64,000 nt of DNA, taken from NCBI RefSeq assembly GCF_000092865.1, contig NC_014151.1, positions 1,116,001-1,180,000 on the forward strand. Reading direction: 5' to 3'. Position numbers and translations under genes: made by a program. Shown one piece after another: positions 10,717 to 19,269 of this stretch (positions are counted from its first letter, which is position 1; each line of letters starts with the position of its first letter). The notes below the pieces were generated by a model, which had not been told where the DNA came from, searched no databases, and worked only from the letters and a program-made list of their open reading frames with translations. The stretch comes from Cellulomonas flavigena DSM 20109. Its GTDB lineage: Bacteria > Actinomycetota > Actinomycetes > Actinomycetales > Cellulomonadaceae.

Positions 10717-11832
10717 ATGCCGGACTCGACCATCGCCGACTTCCACGCCGTCGTCCCCGCGGGAGGCGCCGGTACCCGGCTGTGGCCGCTGTCGCGGTCC
10801 GGGTACCCGAAGTTCCTCCTCGACCTGACCGGCTCGGGCCGGACGCTGCTGCAGGGCACCGTCGACCGGCTCCTGCCGCTGACGGGTCCCGGCAACGTCC
10901 TGGTCGTCACCGGGGCGCGGCACGCCGACGCGGTCGTGCGCCAGCTGCCCGAGCTCGGGGTCGACCGCGTGCTCGCGGAGCCGAGCCCGCGCGACTCGAT
11001 GGCCGCCATCGGGCTGGCCGCCGCGGTCCTGGCGGAGCGGCACGGTCCCGACGTCGTCCTCGGCTCGTTCGCCGCGGACCACGTCATCACGGGCCTGCCC
11101 GAGTTCGAGGCGACGATCCGCGAGGCGGTCGCGGCGGCCCGGACCGGCGCTGTGGTCACCGTCGGCATCCGTGCGACCGAGCCGTCCACCGCGTTCGGCT
11201 ACGTCCGCGGCGGTGCGCCGCTCGACGCCCCGGGAGCGCCGCACGCCCTGCGCGTCGTGGGGTTCACGGAGAAGCCCGACGCCGCCACCGCTGCGCAGTA
11301 CCTCGCGACGGGCGAGTACAGCTGGAACGCGGGCATGTTCGTGGTCCGGGCCGGTGTGCTGCTCGACCACCTCGCGGCGCAGCTCCCGGCGCTGCACGAC
11401 GGCCTGCGCCGCATCGCGGCCGCCTGGGACACCGACGAGCGCGACGCACGGCTCGCGGACACCTGGCCCGGGCTGACGAAGATCGCCATCGACCACGCGA
11501 TCGCCGAGCCCGTCGCGGCGGCCGGCGGCGTCGCCGTCGTGCCCGGCACGTTCGGGTGGGACGACATCGGCGACTTCGCGTCGCTGGGCACGCTGCTCGC
11601 GGCCGGCGGTGACGGAGTCGCGACGCTCGGCGACGCGGACCTCGTGCTGCGCGTCGACGCCGACGGGGCGGTGGTGGCCACGGGCGGGCGCACGGTGAGC
11701 GTCGTGGGGGTGCCGGACGCGGTCGTCGTCGACACCCCCGACGCGGTGCTCGTCACGACGCGCGCCCACGCCCAGCAGGTCAAGCAGGCGGTCGACGCCT
11801 GGCGCGACCGCGGGCGCGACGACCTGCTCTGA
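10717..11832 (+). CDS. manC: Mannose-1-phosphate guanylyltransferase
   Basis: 371 residues. It makes GDP-mannose from GTP and mannose 1-phosphate. The nucleotidyltransferase signature VVPAGGAGTRLWPLSR lies at residues 11-26, the sugar-phosphate Lys in FTEKPD (about 186-191), and FGYVRGG and WDDIGDF are also typical. There is no C-terminal isomerase cupin, so it is the short monofunctional form. GDP-mannose feeds cell-wall glycans and lipomannans. It is divergent from sdhC and followed after 78 bases by an M20 hydrolase with its own -10 box. A start at 10657 is possible in frame but has no promoter support. Confidence 0.92.
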   Translation: MPDSTIADFHAVVPAGGAGTRLWPLSRSGYPKFLLDLTGSGRTLLQGTVDRLLPLTGPGNVLVVTGARHADAVVRQLPELGVDRVLAEPSPRDSMAAIGLAAAVLAERHGPDVVLGSFAADHVITGLPEFEATIREAVAAARTGAVVTVGIRATEPSTAFGYVRGGAPLDAPGAPHALRVVGFTEKPDAATAAQYLATGEYSWNAGMFVVRAGVLLDHLAAQLPALHDGLRRIAAAWDTDERDARLADTWPGLTKIAIDHAIAEPVAAAGGVAVVPGTFGWDDIGDFASLGTLLAAGGDGVATLGDADLVLRVDADGAVVATGGRTVSVVGVPDAVVVDTPDAVLVTTRAHAQQVKQAVDAWRDRGRDDLL

Positions 11833-11898
11833 GCGGGGGTGAGCGGCGCGACCGCGGTCGCGCCGTGGACGCCCGCGGGCGGCGGCGGGCGGCGGCGA

Positions 11899-11904
11899 TA
11901 CCCT
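11899..11904 (+). promoter_or_regulatory. -10 box TACCCT, leaderless layout
   Basis: TACCCT ends 6 bases before the ATG at 11911. The GGAGG between box and start abuts the ATG and is too close to act as a Shine-Dalgarno sequence. Confidence 0.5.
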
Positions 11905-11910
11905 CGGAGG

Positions 11911-13197
11911 ATGCCTGCGCCTGCGTCCGACCAGCTGTCCGTGCCCGTCAGCGCGCACGACGTGCCGCCGCTGCGCACGCTCGCGCCGGAGCCGGCCAAC
12001 CCGGTGGCGCGGCAGCTCGCCGCCACGCTGGGCGAGCTGCGCGCCGAGCTCGTCGAGATCCGCCGCGACCTGCACGCGCACCCCGAGCTCGCCCGTACCG
12101 AGGAGCGCACGACGCGCGTCGTCGCGGACCGGCTGCGGGCGGCCGGGCTCACGCCGCACCTGCTGACGGGCTCGGGCCTGTGGTGCGACATCGGCCCCTC
12201 GGTGGCGGCGTCCGGCGTCCGGCGCGTGGCGCTGCGCGCGGACCTCGACGGGCTGCCCGTGCCCGACACGTGCGGCCTGCCGTGGGCGTCGACGCACAAG
12301 GGCGTGGTGCACGCCTGCGGGCACGACGTCCACACGACGGCCGTGCTGGGCGCCGGCCTGGCGCTCGCGCGGCTCGCGGACGCCGGTGGCCTGGAGACGG
12401 GCGTGCGGCTCCTGTTCCAGCCGGCGGAGGAGGTGCAGCCCGGCGGGTCCATCGACGTCATCAACGAGGGCGGCCTGGACGGGGTCGGCGAGATCTTCTC
12501 CGTGCACTGCGACCCCAAGCTCGACGTCGGCCTCGTGGGCACGCGCATCGGGCCGATCACGTCCGCGTCGGACGAGGTGACGGTCACCGTCACCGGACGC
12601 GGCGGTCACACGTCGCGCCCGCACCTGACGGGCGACGTCGTCTTCGCCCTCGGCCAGGTCGTCACGCAGGTGCCCGCGGTCCTGGGCCGGCGGCTCGACC
12701 CGCGCTCCGGCGTCAACCTCACGTGGGGCGCGGTCCACGCGGGCACGGTCCACAACGCCATCCCCGGCACCGGCACGGTCATGGGCACGCTGCGGTGCCT
12801 CGACGTGCGGGCGTGGGAGCGCGCGTCGGCGGTGTTCGAGCAGGCGGTGCACGACGTCGTCCACCCCCTGGGCGTCGAGGTCGAGGTGAAGCACCAGCGG
12901 GGCGTGCCGCCCGTGGAGAACCGTGCCGAGAGCACGGGGCTGCTGGAGGAGGCGGCGCACGACGTGCTCGGGCCGGACGCGGTGCGGCTGACCGAGCAGT
13001 CGCTCGGCGGCGAGGACTTCGCGTGGTACCTGCAGAAGGTGCCCGGGGCGATGGCCCGGCTCGGCACGCGCACGCCCGGGGGGCACACGTACGACATCCA
13101 CCAGGGCGACCTGCGGGTCGACGAGCGCGCGATCGAGGCGGGCGCGCTGCTCCTCGCGCGCACCGCGTACCTGGCGGGCCGGCGCGCGCGCGTCTGA
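11911..13197 (+). CDS. M20 family amidohydrolase (AmiA/AmiB-like)
   Basis: 428 residues. The di-metal peptidase M20D core is present: RRDLHAHPEL (about residues 50-59), ALRADLDGLPV (about 110-120), HACGHDVHTT (about 135-144), QPAEEVQPGG with the catalytic Glu pair (about 170-179), and GGEDFAWY near 370. Such enzymes hydrolyse N-acyl or amide bonds of small metabolites. In Mycobacterium tuberculosis, amiA1/amiB1 lie in the same neighbourhood (sdh, cdd, deoA, add, pmmB, deoD), which supports orthology but not a substrate. Confidence 0.88.
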   Translation: MPAPASDQLSVPVSAHDVPPLRTLAPEPANPVARQLAATLGELRAELVEIRRDLHAHPELARTEERTTRVVADRLRAAGLTPHLLTGSGLWCDIGPSVAASGVRRVALRADLDGLPVPDTCGLPWASTHKGVVHACGHDVHTTAVLGAGLALARLADAGGLETGVRLLFQPAEEVQPGGSIDVINEGGLDGVGEIFSVHCDPKLDVGLVGTRIGPITSASDEVTVTVTGRGGHTSRPHLTGDVVFALGQVVTQVPAVLGRRLDPRSGVNLTWGAVHAGTVHNAIPGTGTVMGTLRCLDVRAWERASAVFEQAVHDVVHPLGVEVEVKHQRGVPPVENRAESTGLLEEAAHDVLGPDAVRLTEQSLGGEDFAWYLQKVPGAMARLGTRTPGGHTYDIHQGDLRVDERAIEAGALLLARTAYLAGRRARV

Positions 13198-13425
13198 AAC
13201 GTCCGTCTCGGGACACGGACACCGCGACCGAGGGACGGGACCAGGTTGCGTTTTCATCACGGAACCTGCGGGGATACTCGCCGGTAACAGCCTGGTGACC
13301 TCGTGGTGCCTAGGGTCGAGGTGATCAGGCCGACCGGTCCGGCAGGCCTGCGGCAGCGCGACGTGGCGCCGCCGGCAGGAGCCGGACGCCCGAGCGGCGG
13401 GACGAGCAGAAGCAGGAGACCTGTC

Positions 13426-14532
13426 GTGAAGAAGATCATTCGAGTGGCCGCACTGGGTGGGGCGGTGGCGCTCGCGCTCGCCGCGTGCGGCAGCGCGCCC
13501 GAGGAGTCGGGCGAGCCGGCGGGCGGCAGCACGGAGGCGGCCGGGTCCGACTTCAAGGGCTGCATCGTGTCGGACGCCGGTGGCTTCGACGACAAGAGCT
13601 TCAACCAGCTGAGCTACGAGGGCACCAAGGAGGCGACCGAGGAGCTCGGCGCCCAGTTCGCCGAGGTGCAGTCCGACTCCGAGGCCGACTTCGCGACGAA
13701 CCTCGAGAGCCTCGTCGCCGAGAGCTGCGACGCGATCGTCTCGGTCGGCTTCGCGCTGTCCGCCGCGACGGTCGAGGCGGCCACCGCCAACCCCGACATC
13801 GACTTCATCCTGGTCGACGACGCCGCGGACAACGACTTCGACGGCAACAAGGACGCCGAGAACATCAAGCCGCTGCTCTACGACACGGCGCAGGCCGCGT
13901 TCCTCGCCGGCTACCTCTCCGCGGGCTACTCCGCGGGCGTCGGCGGCAACAAGGTCGGCACCTTCGGCGGGCAGCCCTACCCGACCGTCACGATCTTCAT
14001 GGACGGCTTCAAGCAGGGCGTCGAGCACTACAACACGGTCAAGGGTGCGAACGTCCAGGTGGTCGGCTACCAGGGTGGCGACCAGGGCTCCTTCACCGGT
14101 GGCTTCGAGGCCAACGACACCGCCAAGCAGGTCGCGGCGGGCATCATCGACCAGGGCGTGGACGTGATCCTTCCCGTCGGCGGCCCGATCTACCAGTCGG
14201 CCATGGACGCGATCGCGGACTCGGGCCGTGAGGTCGCCCTCGTGGGCGTCGACGCGGACATCTACGAGACCGACCCGTCGACCCAGGACCTCGTCCTCAC
14301 GTCGATCCTCAAGAACATGAAGCTGTCGACCTTCGAGGCCGTCACCGCGTCGGGCAACGACTCGTTCGACCCCGAGGCGTACGTCGGCACGCTCGAGAAC
14401 GAGGGCGTCGGCATCGCCGACCTGCACAACTTCGAGTCGAAGGTCGACGCGGCGCTCGTCACGGAGGTCGACGAGCTCAAGCAGCAGATCATCGACGGCG
14501 ACGTCACGGTCACCTCGTACCTCGCCGAGTGA
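13426..14532 (+). CDS. Nucleoside-binding lipoprotein, BMP/PnrA family
   Basis: 368 residues. The signal peptide ends in the lipobox LAAC (Cys about residue 22), so the mature protein is lipid-anchored outside the membrane. The BMP family core follows: CIVSDAGGFDDKSFNQLSYE, IVSVGFALSAAT, FILVDD, KVGTFGGQPYPTVTIFMDGF and VDVILPVGGP. Homologues (PnrA of Treponema, BmpA/NupN of Bacillus) bind purine nucleosides. The GTG start has AGGAG at 13414-13418, seven bases upstream. First gene of the nucleoside uptake and salvage operon, but separated from the ATPase gene by a strong hairpin. The next genes (ABC ATPase, two permeases, cdd, deoA, add, deoC) fit a nucleoside ligand. Confidence 0.93.
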   Translation: MKKIIRVAALGGAVALALAACGSAPEESGEPAGGSTEAAGSDFKGCIVSDAGGFDDKSFNQLSYEGTKEATEELGAQFAEVQSDSEADFATNLESLVAESCDAIVSVGFALSAATVEAATANPDIDFILVDDAADNDFDGNKDAENIKPLLYDTAQAAFLAGYLSAGYSAGVGGNKVGTFGGQPYPTVTIFMDGFKQGVEHYNTVKGANVQVVGYQGGDQGSFTGGFEANDTAKQVAAGIIDQGVDVILPVGGPIYQSAMDAIADSGREVALVGVDADIYETDPSTQDLVLTSILKNMKLSTFEAVTASGNDSFDPEAYVGTLENEGVGIADLHNFESKVDAALVTEVDELKQQIIDGDVTVTSYLAE

Positions 14533-14560
14533 CCCCCCACCCGCACGCCTGACGTGCGAC

Positions 14561-14599
14561 GACGCCCCGGACGGCCCCGTGCGGTCCGTCCGGGGCGTC
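14561..14599 (+). terminator. Strong hairpin between binding-protein and ABC genes
   Basis: A perfect 14-base stem (GACGCCCCGGACGG at 14561-14574 with CCGTCCGGGGCGTC at 14586-14599), 11-base loop, 28 bases after the lipoprotein stop. It could terminate most transcripts or stabilise the 3' end of the lipoprotein mRNA, giving more binding protein than transporter. Confidence 0.8.
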
Positions 14600-14659
14600 C
14601 GCGTGCGACGATCGGACCGTCGCACGCCGCAACCTCTCGTCGACACCGAGGACTGACCG

Positions 14660-16177
14660 ATGAAGCTCGAGCTCCGCGGCATCACGAAGCGCTTCGGCGC
14701 ACTGGTCGCCAACGACCACATCGACCTGACGGTCGAGCCGGGGGAGATCCACTGCCTGCTGGGCGAGAACGGTGCCGGCAAGTCGACGCTGATGAACGTC
14801 CTGTACGGCCTCTACCAGGCGGACGAGGGCGAGATCCTCCTCGACGGCCAGGTCCAGCGCTTCGCCGGGCCGGGGGACGCGATGGCCGCGGGCATCGGCA
14901 TGGTGCACCAGCACTTCATGCTCGTCCCGGTGTTCACCGTCGCGGAGAACGTCATGCTCGGGCACGAGCAGACGCGAGCGGGCGGCCGTCTGGACCTCGA
15001 CGCGGCCCGCCGCCAGGTCCGCGAGATCGCCGACCGCTTCGGCTTCCACGTCGACCCCGACGCGGTCGTCGAGGACCTCGCCGTGGGGGTCCAGCAGCGC
15101 GTGGAGATCATCAAGGCGCTGTCGCGCGACGCGCGGGTGCTCGTGTTCGACGAGCCGACCGCCGTCCTGACGCCGCAGGAGACCGACGAGCTCATGACGA
15201 TCATGCGCCAGCTCAAGGCCGGTGGCGCCGCGATCGTCTTCATCACCCACAAGCTGCGCGAGGTGCGCGAGGTCGCCGACCGGATCACGGTCGTGCGGCG
15301 CGGCAGGATCGTCGGTGAGGCGGCGCCCGACGCGACCGACGCCGAGCTGGCCTCGCTCATGGTCGGGCGCCCCGTCGAGCTGGTGGTGCACAAGGACCCG
15401 CCCCAGCCGGGCAGCGGCGGCCTGCGGGTCGACCACCTGCAGGTCACCGACGCGCGCGGCACCGTGCTCGTGGACGACGTGACCTTCGAGGTGCCCGGCG
15501 GCGAGATCCTCGTGGTCGCCGGTGTGCAGGGCAACGGCCAGACCGAGCTCGCCGAGGCCCTCGCCGGGCTGCAGGACCACGTGACCGGCAGCATCGAGCT
15601 CGACGGCACCGAGCTCGTGGGCCGGTCCGTGCGCCAGGTGCTCGACGCGGGCGTCGGGTACGTGCCGGAGGACCGCACGGAGGACGGGCTCGTCCGCGGC
15701 TTCACCGTCGCGGAGAACCTCGTCCTCGACCGCGTCGACGGCCCGCCGTTCGTCCGCGGCGGTGCGCTGCAGCTGCGCGAGCGCGACCGGTTCGCGCGCG
15801 AGAAGGTCGCCGAGTACGACGTGCGCACGCAGGGCATCGACGAGCCCGTCGGCCGGCTGTCGGGCGGCAACCAGCAGAAGGTGGTCGTCGCCCGTGAGCT
15901 CTCGCGCGACCTGCGCCTGCTCGTCGCCGCCCAGCCGACGCGCGGCGTCGACGTCGGGTCGATCGAGTTCATCCACAAGCGCGTCGTCGAGACGCGCGAC
16001 GCCGGTGTCCCGGTCGTCGTGGTCGCCACCGAGCTCGACGAGGCCGTGGCGCTCGCCGACCGCATCCTCGTGATGTACCGCGGACGCGTCGTCGGCATCG
16101 TGCCGTCCGACACCCCCCGCGACGTCCTCGGCCTCATGATGGCCGGCGTCGCTCCGACCGAGGGAGAGGTCGCGTGA
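14660..16177 (+). CDS. Nucleoside ABC transporter ATP-binding protein (double ATPase)
   Basis: 505 residues with two fused ABC domains, as in NupO/RbsA-type ATPases. Domain 1: Walker A GENGAGKSTL (about residues 35-44), signature LAVGVQQRVEII (about 143-154) and Walker B VLVFDEPTAVL. Domain 2: degenerate Walker A GVQGNGQTELAEAL, which lacks the GKS lysine, intact signature LSGGNQQKVVVAREL, and a Walker B region LLVAAQPTRGVDVGS lacking the usual Asp-Glu. One site is therefore probably non-hydrolytic, as is common in the family. The start ATG has no strong ribosome-binding site. The stop overlaps the first permease start. Confidence 0.93.
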   Translation: MKLELRGITKRFGALVANDHIDLTVEPGEIHCLLGENGAGKSTLMNVLYGLYQADEGEILLDGQVQRFAGPGDAMAAGIGMVHQHFMLVPVFTVAENVMLGHEQTRAGGRLDLDAARRQVREIADRFGFHVDPDAVVEDLAVGVQQRVEIIKALSRDARVLVFDEPTAVLTPQETDELMTIMRQLKAGGAAIVFITHKLREVREVADRITVVRRGRIVGEAAPDATDAELASLMVGRPVELVVHKDPPQPGSGGLRVDHLQVTDARGTVLVDDVTFEVPGGEILVVAGVQGNGQTELAEALAGLQDHVTGSIELDGTELVGRSVRQVLDAGVGYVPEDRTEDGLVRGFTVAENLVLDRVDGPPFVRGGALQLRERDRFAREKVAEYDVRTQGIDEPVGRLSGGNQQKVVVARELSRDLRLLVAAQPTRGVDVGSIEFIHKRVVETRDAGVPVVVVATELDEAVALADRILVMYRGRVVGIVPSDTPRDVLGLMMAGVAPTEGEVA

Positions 16178-17538
16178 GCGAGACCAGGCAGCCCGCGCCG
16201 GACGGCGGCGGCACCGCCCCCGAGCCGGACGCGGCGGCGGACGTCGTCACCCAGGACACCGTCGCACCGGACGCCGAGGGCGCCGCGGCCGACGCGGGTG
16301 CTGGCGACCCGCAGCAGGCTTACCGGTGGCGCGAGGCGCTCGTCCGCGTCACCTCGGGCGGGTGGGCCGTGTCGCTGGGCGCGGTCGTGCTCGCCGTGCT
16401 GGCCGGGTCCGTGATGATGATCGCCTTCACCGACGAGGGCGTGCAGCAGGCGTCGGGCTACTTCTTCGCGCGTCCCGGTGACACCTTCGCCGCGATCGGG
16501 CAGGCGGTCGGCGGCGCGTACGCGGCGCTGTTCCGCGGCGCGGTCTACAACTACACCGCCGACTCGTTCGCGCAGGCCATCCGGCCCCTGACACAGTCCC
16601 TGACGTACGCGACGCCGCTCATCGCCGCCGGGCTCGGCCTCGCGATCGGCTTCCGGTCCGGGCTGTTCAACATCGGCGGCCAGGGCCAGATGCTCATGGC
16701 CGCGGTCGGTGCCGGGTGGGTCGGCTTCGCGCTCGACCTGCCCGCGGGCCTGCACCTCGTCGTCGCGCTGGTCGTCGGCGTCACGGCCGGCGCGCTGTGG
16801 GGCGGGCTCGCCGGCCTGCTCAAGGCCGCCACCGGTGCGCACGAGGTGATCGTCACGATCATGCTCAACTACGTCGCGTTCTACCTGCTGTCGTACCTCC
16901 TGGCCACGCCGGGGCTGCTGCAGGCCCCCGGCTCGGCGAACCCGAAGTCGCCCCCGATGGCGTCGACCGCGGTGCTGCCGCGGCTGCTCGGCCCGGAGTT
17001 CCGCCTCCACCTGGGCTTCCTGCTCGCGCTCGTCGCGGTGGCCGTCGCCTGGTGGCTGCTCGAGCGCTCGAAGCTCGGCTTCCAGCTGCGCGCGGTCGGC
17101 GAGAACCAGCGGGCCGCACGGGTCGCCGGCATCGACGTGCCGCGCTCGACCGTGCTGGCGATGCTCGTCAGCGGTGCGCTCGTCGGGCTGGCCGGCAGCA
17201 CCCAGGTGCTCGGCCTCATCACCACCGGGTTCAGCTACGACATCGACGCCGGCATCGGGTTCGACGCCATCACCGTCGCGCTGCTCGGCTCGTCGAGCCC
17301 GGTGGGCGTCCTGTTCGCCGGCCTGCTGTTCGGCGGGTTCAAGGCCGGCGGCTCGGTCATGCAGGCCTCCGAGGGCATCCCGATCGAGATCGTCCTGGTC
17401 GTGCAGTCCCTCATCGTCCTGTTCATCGCGGCGCCGCCGCTGGTGCGGGCGGTGTTCCGGCTCCCGCAGCCGGCTCGCCGCCCCGCGCGCCCGGCCCGCA
17501 CGACCGGCGCGCCGCGCCGCCAGGAGGTGCAGCGATGA
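16174..17538 (+). CDS. Nucleoside ABC transporter permease (NupP-like)
   Basis: 454 residues beginning at GTG in a GTGA overlap with the ATPase gene. An acidic, Ala-rich N-terminal tail of about 60 residues is followed by eight to ten membrane helices of the BPD_transp_2 family. The loop FRSGLFNIGGQGQMLMAA and the ATPase-contact segment LRAVGENQRAARVAGID are characteristic. It forms half of the transmembrane channel with the next gene. The C-terminal tail is Pro/Arg-rich. Confidence 0.92.
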   Translation: MSETRQPAPDGGGTAPEPDAAADVVTQDTVAPDAEGAAADAGAGDPQQAYRWREALVRVTSGGWAVSLGAVVLAVLAGSVMMIAFTDEGVQQASGYFFARPGDTFAAIGQAVGGAYAALFRGAVYNYTADSFAQAIRPLTQSLTYATPLIAAGLGLAIGFRSGLFNIGGQGQMLMAAVGAGWVGFALDLPAGLHLVVALVVGVTAGALWGGLAGLLKAATGAHEVIVTIMLNYVAFYLLSYLLATPGLLQAPGSANPKSPPMASTAVLPRLLGPEFRLHLGFLLALVAVAVAWWLLERSKLGFQLRAVGENQRAARVAGIDVPRSTVLAMLVSGALVGLAGSTQVLGLITTGFSYDIDAGIGFDAITVALLGSSSPVGVLFAGLLFGGFKAGGSVMQASEGIPIEIVLVVQSLIVLFIAAPPLVRAVFRLPQPARRPARPARTTGAPRRQEVQR

Positions 17539-18827
17539 GCGCCACCCTCGAGCAGGCGCCCGTGCCGGAGGAGATCGTCGAGCACCGGCAGGTCACGGTC
17601 GTGTCCCGCAAGACGCCGATCGTCCTGACGGTCGTCACCGCGCTGCTCGCGCTGCTGCTGGTGGCGTCGCCGCGCGAGGGTGACGCGACGTTCCGCCTCG
17701 CGAGCTCTGGCGACCTCGTCGCGCTGCCGAACCTCGTCGTCCCCGGCACGGCCACGGGATGGGTCACCACGGTCGTCATGGCGCTGCTCGCCGCGGTCGC
17801 CTGGGCGTTCGTCGCGCGGACCCGCAAGGTCGCCGGGTGGGTCCCGGCGCTGTTCGCGGTGGTGTTCCTCGTCGGGTTCCTCGCGTGGGCCGCGGCCGGC
17901 AGCGCGAGCGACGTCCCCGCGACGCGCGTCGTCGGCGGCGCCGTGCTGCTGGCGGTGCCGATCGTCTTCGGCGCGCTGGGCGGCGTGATCGGCGAGCGTG
18001 CGGGCGTCGTCAACATCGCGATCGAGGGTCAGCTGCTGGCGGGTGCCTTCTGCGCGGCCGTCGCCGCCTCGGTCACCGGCAGCCCTTGGGCCGGCCTGCT
18101 GGCCGCCGTCGTCGCCGGCGTGCTGGTGGCGGCCGTCCTGGGCGTCTTCACGATCACCTACAAGGTCAACCAGGTGATCGTCGGTGTCGTCCTCAACGTC
18201 CTCGTCATCGGCGTCACGAGCTTCCTGTACACGCAGGTCCTGGTGCCCAACCCCGACCTCAACTCGACGACCCGGTTCAGCACCGTGGCCATCCCGCTGC
18301 TGTCCGACGTACCGGTGCTCGGCCCCGCGCTGTTCCGGCAGTCGGTCATCGTCTACCTCATGTACCTCGCCGTGCCCGGCGTCTGGTACGCGCTGTACCG
18401 CACGCGCTGGGGTCTGCGGCTGCGGGCCGTCGGCGAGCACCCGAAGGCCGCGGACACCGTGGGCGTCAGGGTCGAGCGGACGCGCTACGCCGCCGTCCTC
18501 ATCGCGGGGGCCATCGCCGGTGTCGGTGGGGCGTTCTACACCGTCGTCTCCGTCTCCAGCTTCGGCAAGGAGATGACCGCGGGTGCGGGGTTCATCGCCC
18601 TCGCGGCCGTCATCTTCGGCAAGTGGGACCCGGTGAAGGCGGCGCTGGCCGCCCTGCTGTTCGGCTTCGCGTCGAACCTGGAGGGCGCCCTCAGCATCGT
18701 CGGCGCACCCGTCCCCAGCCAGTTCATGCTCATGCTGCCGTACGTCGTGACGCTCCTGGCCGTGGCCGGGCTCGTCGGGCGCTCGCGCGGCCCGGCGGCC
18801 TCCGGCACGCCGTACGTCAAGGAGTGA
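17535..18827 (+). CDS. Nucleoside ABC transporter permease (NupQ-like)
   Basis: 430 residues from ATG at 17535, overlapping the preceding stop (ATGA), with CAGGAGG nine bases upstream. Membrane segments cover most of the protein. It contains GVVNIAIEGQLLAGAF and the coupling segment LRAVGEHPKAADTVGV, both diagnostic of the second BMP-system permease. With the upstream gene it should complete the importer. The cytidine deaminase gene starts four bases after its stop. Confidence 0.92.
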   Translation: MSATLEQAPVPEEIVEHRQVTVVSRKTPIVLTVVTALLALLLVASPREGDATFRLASSGDLVALPNLVVPGTATGWVTTVVMALLAAVAWAFVARTRKVAGWVPALFAVVFLVGFLAWAAAGSASDVPATRVVGGAVLLAVPIVFGALGGVIGERAGVVNIAIEGQLLAGAFCAAVAASVTGSPWAGLLAAVVAGVLVAAVLGVFTITYKVNQVIVGVVLNVLVIGVTSFLYTQVLVPNPDLNSTTRFSTVAIPLLSDVPVLGPALFRQSVIVYLMYLAVPGVWYALYRTRWGLRLRAVGEHPKAADTVGVRVERTRYAAVLIAGAIAGVGGAFYTVVSVSSFGKEMTAGAGFIALAAVIFGKWDPVKAALAALLFGFASNLEGALSIVGAPVPSQFMLMLPYVVTLLAVAGLVGRSRGPAASGTPYVKE

Positions 18828-18831
18828 CCCC

Positions 18832-19269
18832 GTGAGCCGGTCCAGCACGCCGACCGTCGACTGGGAGGCGCTGCGCGCCGCCGCACGCGACGTGATGACG
18901 CGCGCCTACGCGCCGTACTCACGGTTCCCCGTCGGCGTCGCTGCGCTCGTCGACGACGGTCGCGTCGTCGTCGGGTGCAACGTCGAGAACGCGTCGTACG
19001 GCGTGGGCCTGTGCGCGGAGTGCAGCCTGGTGTCGATGCTGCACGTCACGGGAGGCGGCCGGCTGGTCGCGTTCACGTGCGTCGACGGGCACGGTGACGT
19101 GCTCATGCCCTGCGGGCGCTGCCGCCAGCTGCTCTTCGAGCACGGCGGCCCGACGCTCCTGGTGGAGACGGTGAGCGGGATCCGCCCGATGAGTGAGGTG
19201 CTGCCCGATGCGTTCGGGCCGGTGGACCTCGTCGAGCGTGGCGCCGGTACGGGGGAGGCAGGGGCATGA
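18832..19269 (+). CDS. cdd: Cytidine deaminase
   Basis: 145 residues. It converts cytidine and deoxycytidine to uridine and deoxyuridine. Zinc ligands and the catalytic Glu are in CAECSLV (about residues 61-67) and PCGRCRQLL (about 94-102), and substrate residues in NVENASYG. It uses three Cys ligands (CAE rather than HAE), as in the small tetrameric class. GTG start four bases after the permease stop; the stop overlaps the deoA ATG. Confidence 0.95.
   Translation: MSRSSTPTVDWEALRAAARDVMTRAYAPYSRFPVGVAALVDDGRVVVGCNVENASYGVGLCAECSLVSMLHVTGGGRLVAFTCVDGHGDVLMPCGRCRQLLFEHGGPTLLVETVSGIRPMSEVLPDAFGPVDLVERGAGTGEAGA

Noticed and set aside
10600..14781. A 1393-codon open frame on the minus strand.
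   Set aside because: It runs antisense to manC, the M20 gene and the PnrA lipoprotein, all with clear motifs. Its composition (Arg, Ala, Asp, His, Val rich) is what GC-rich third positions produce in the mirrored frame.
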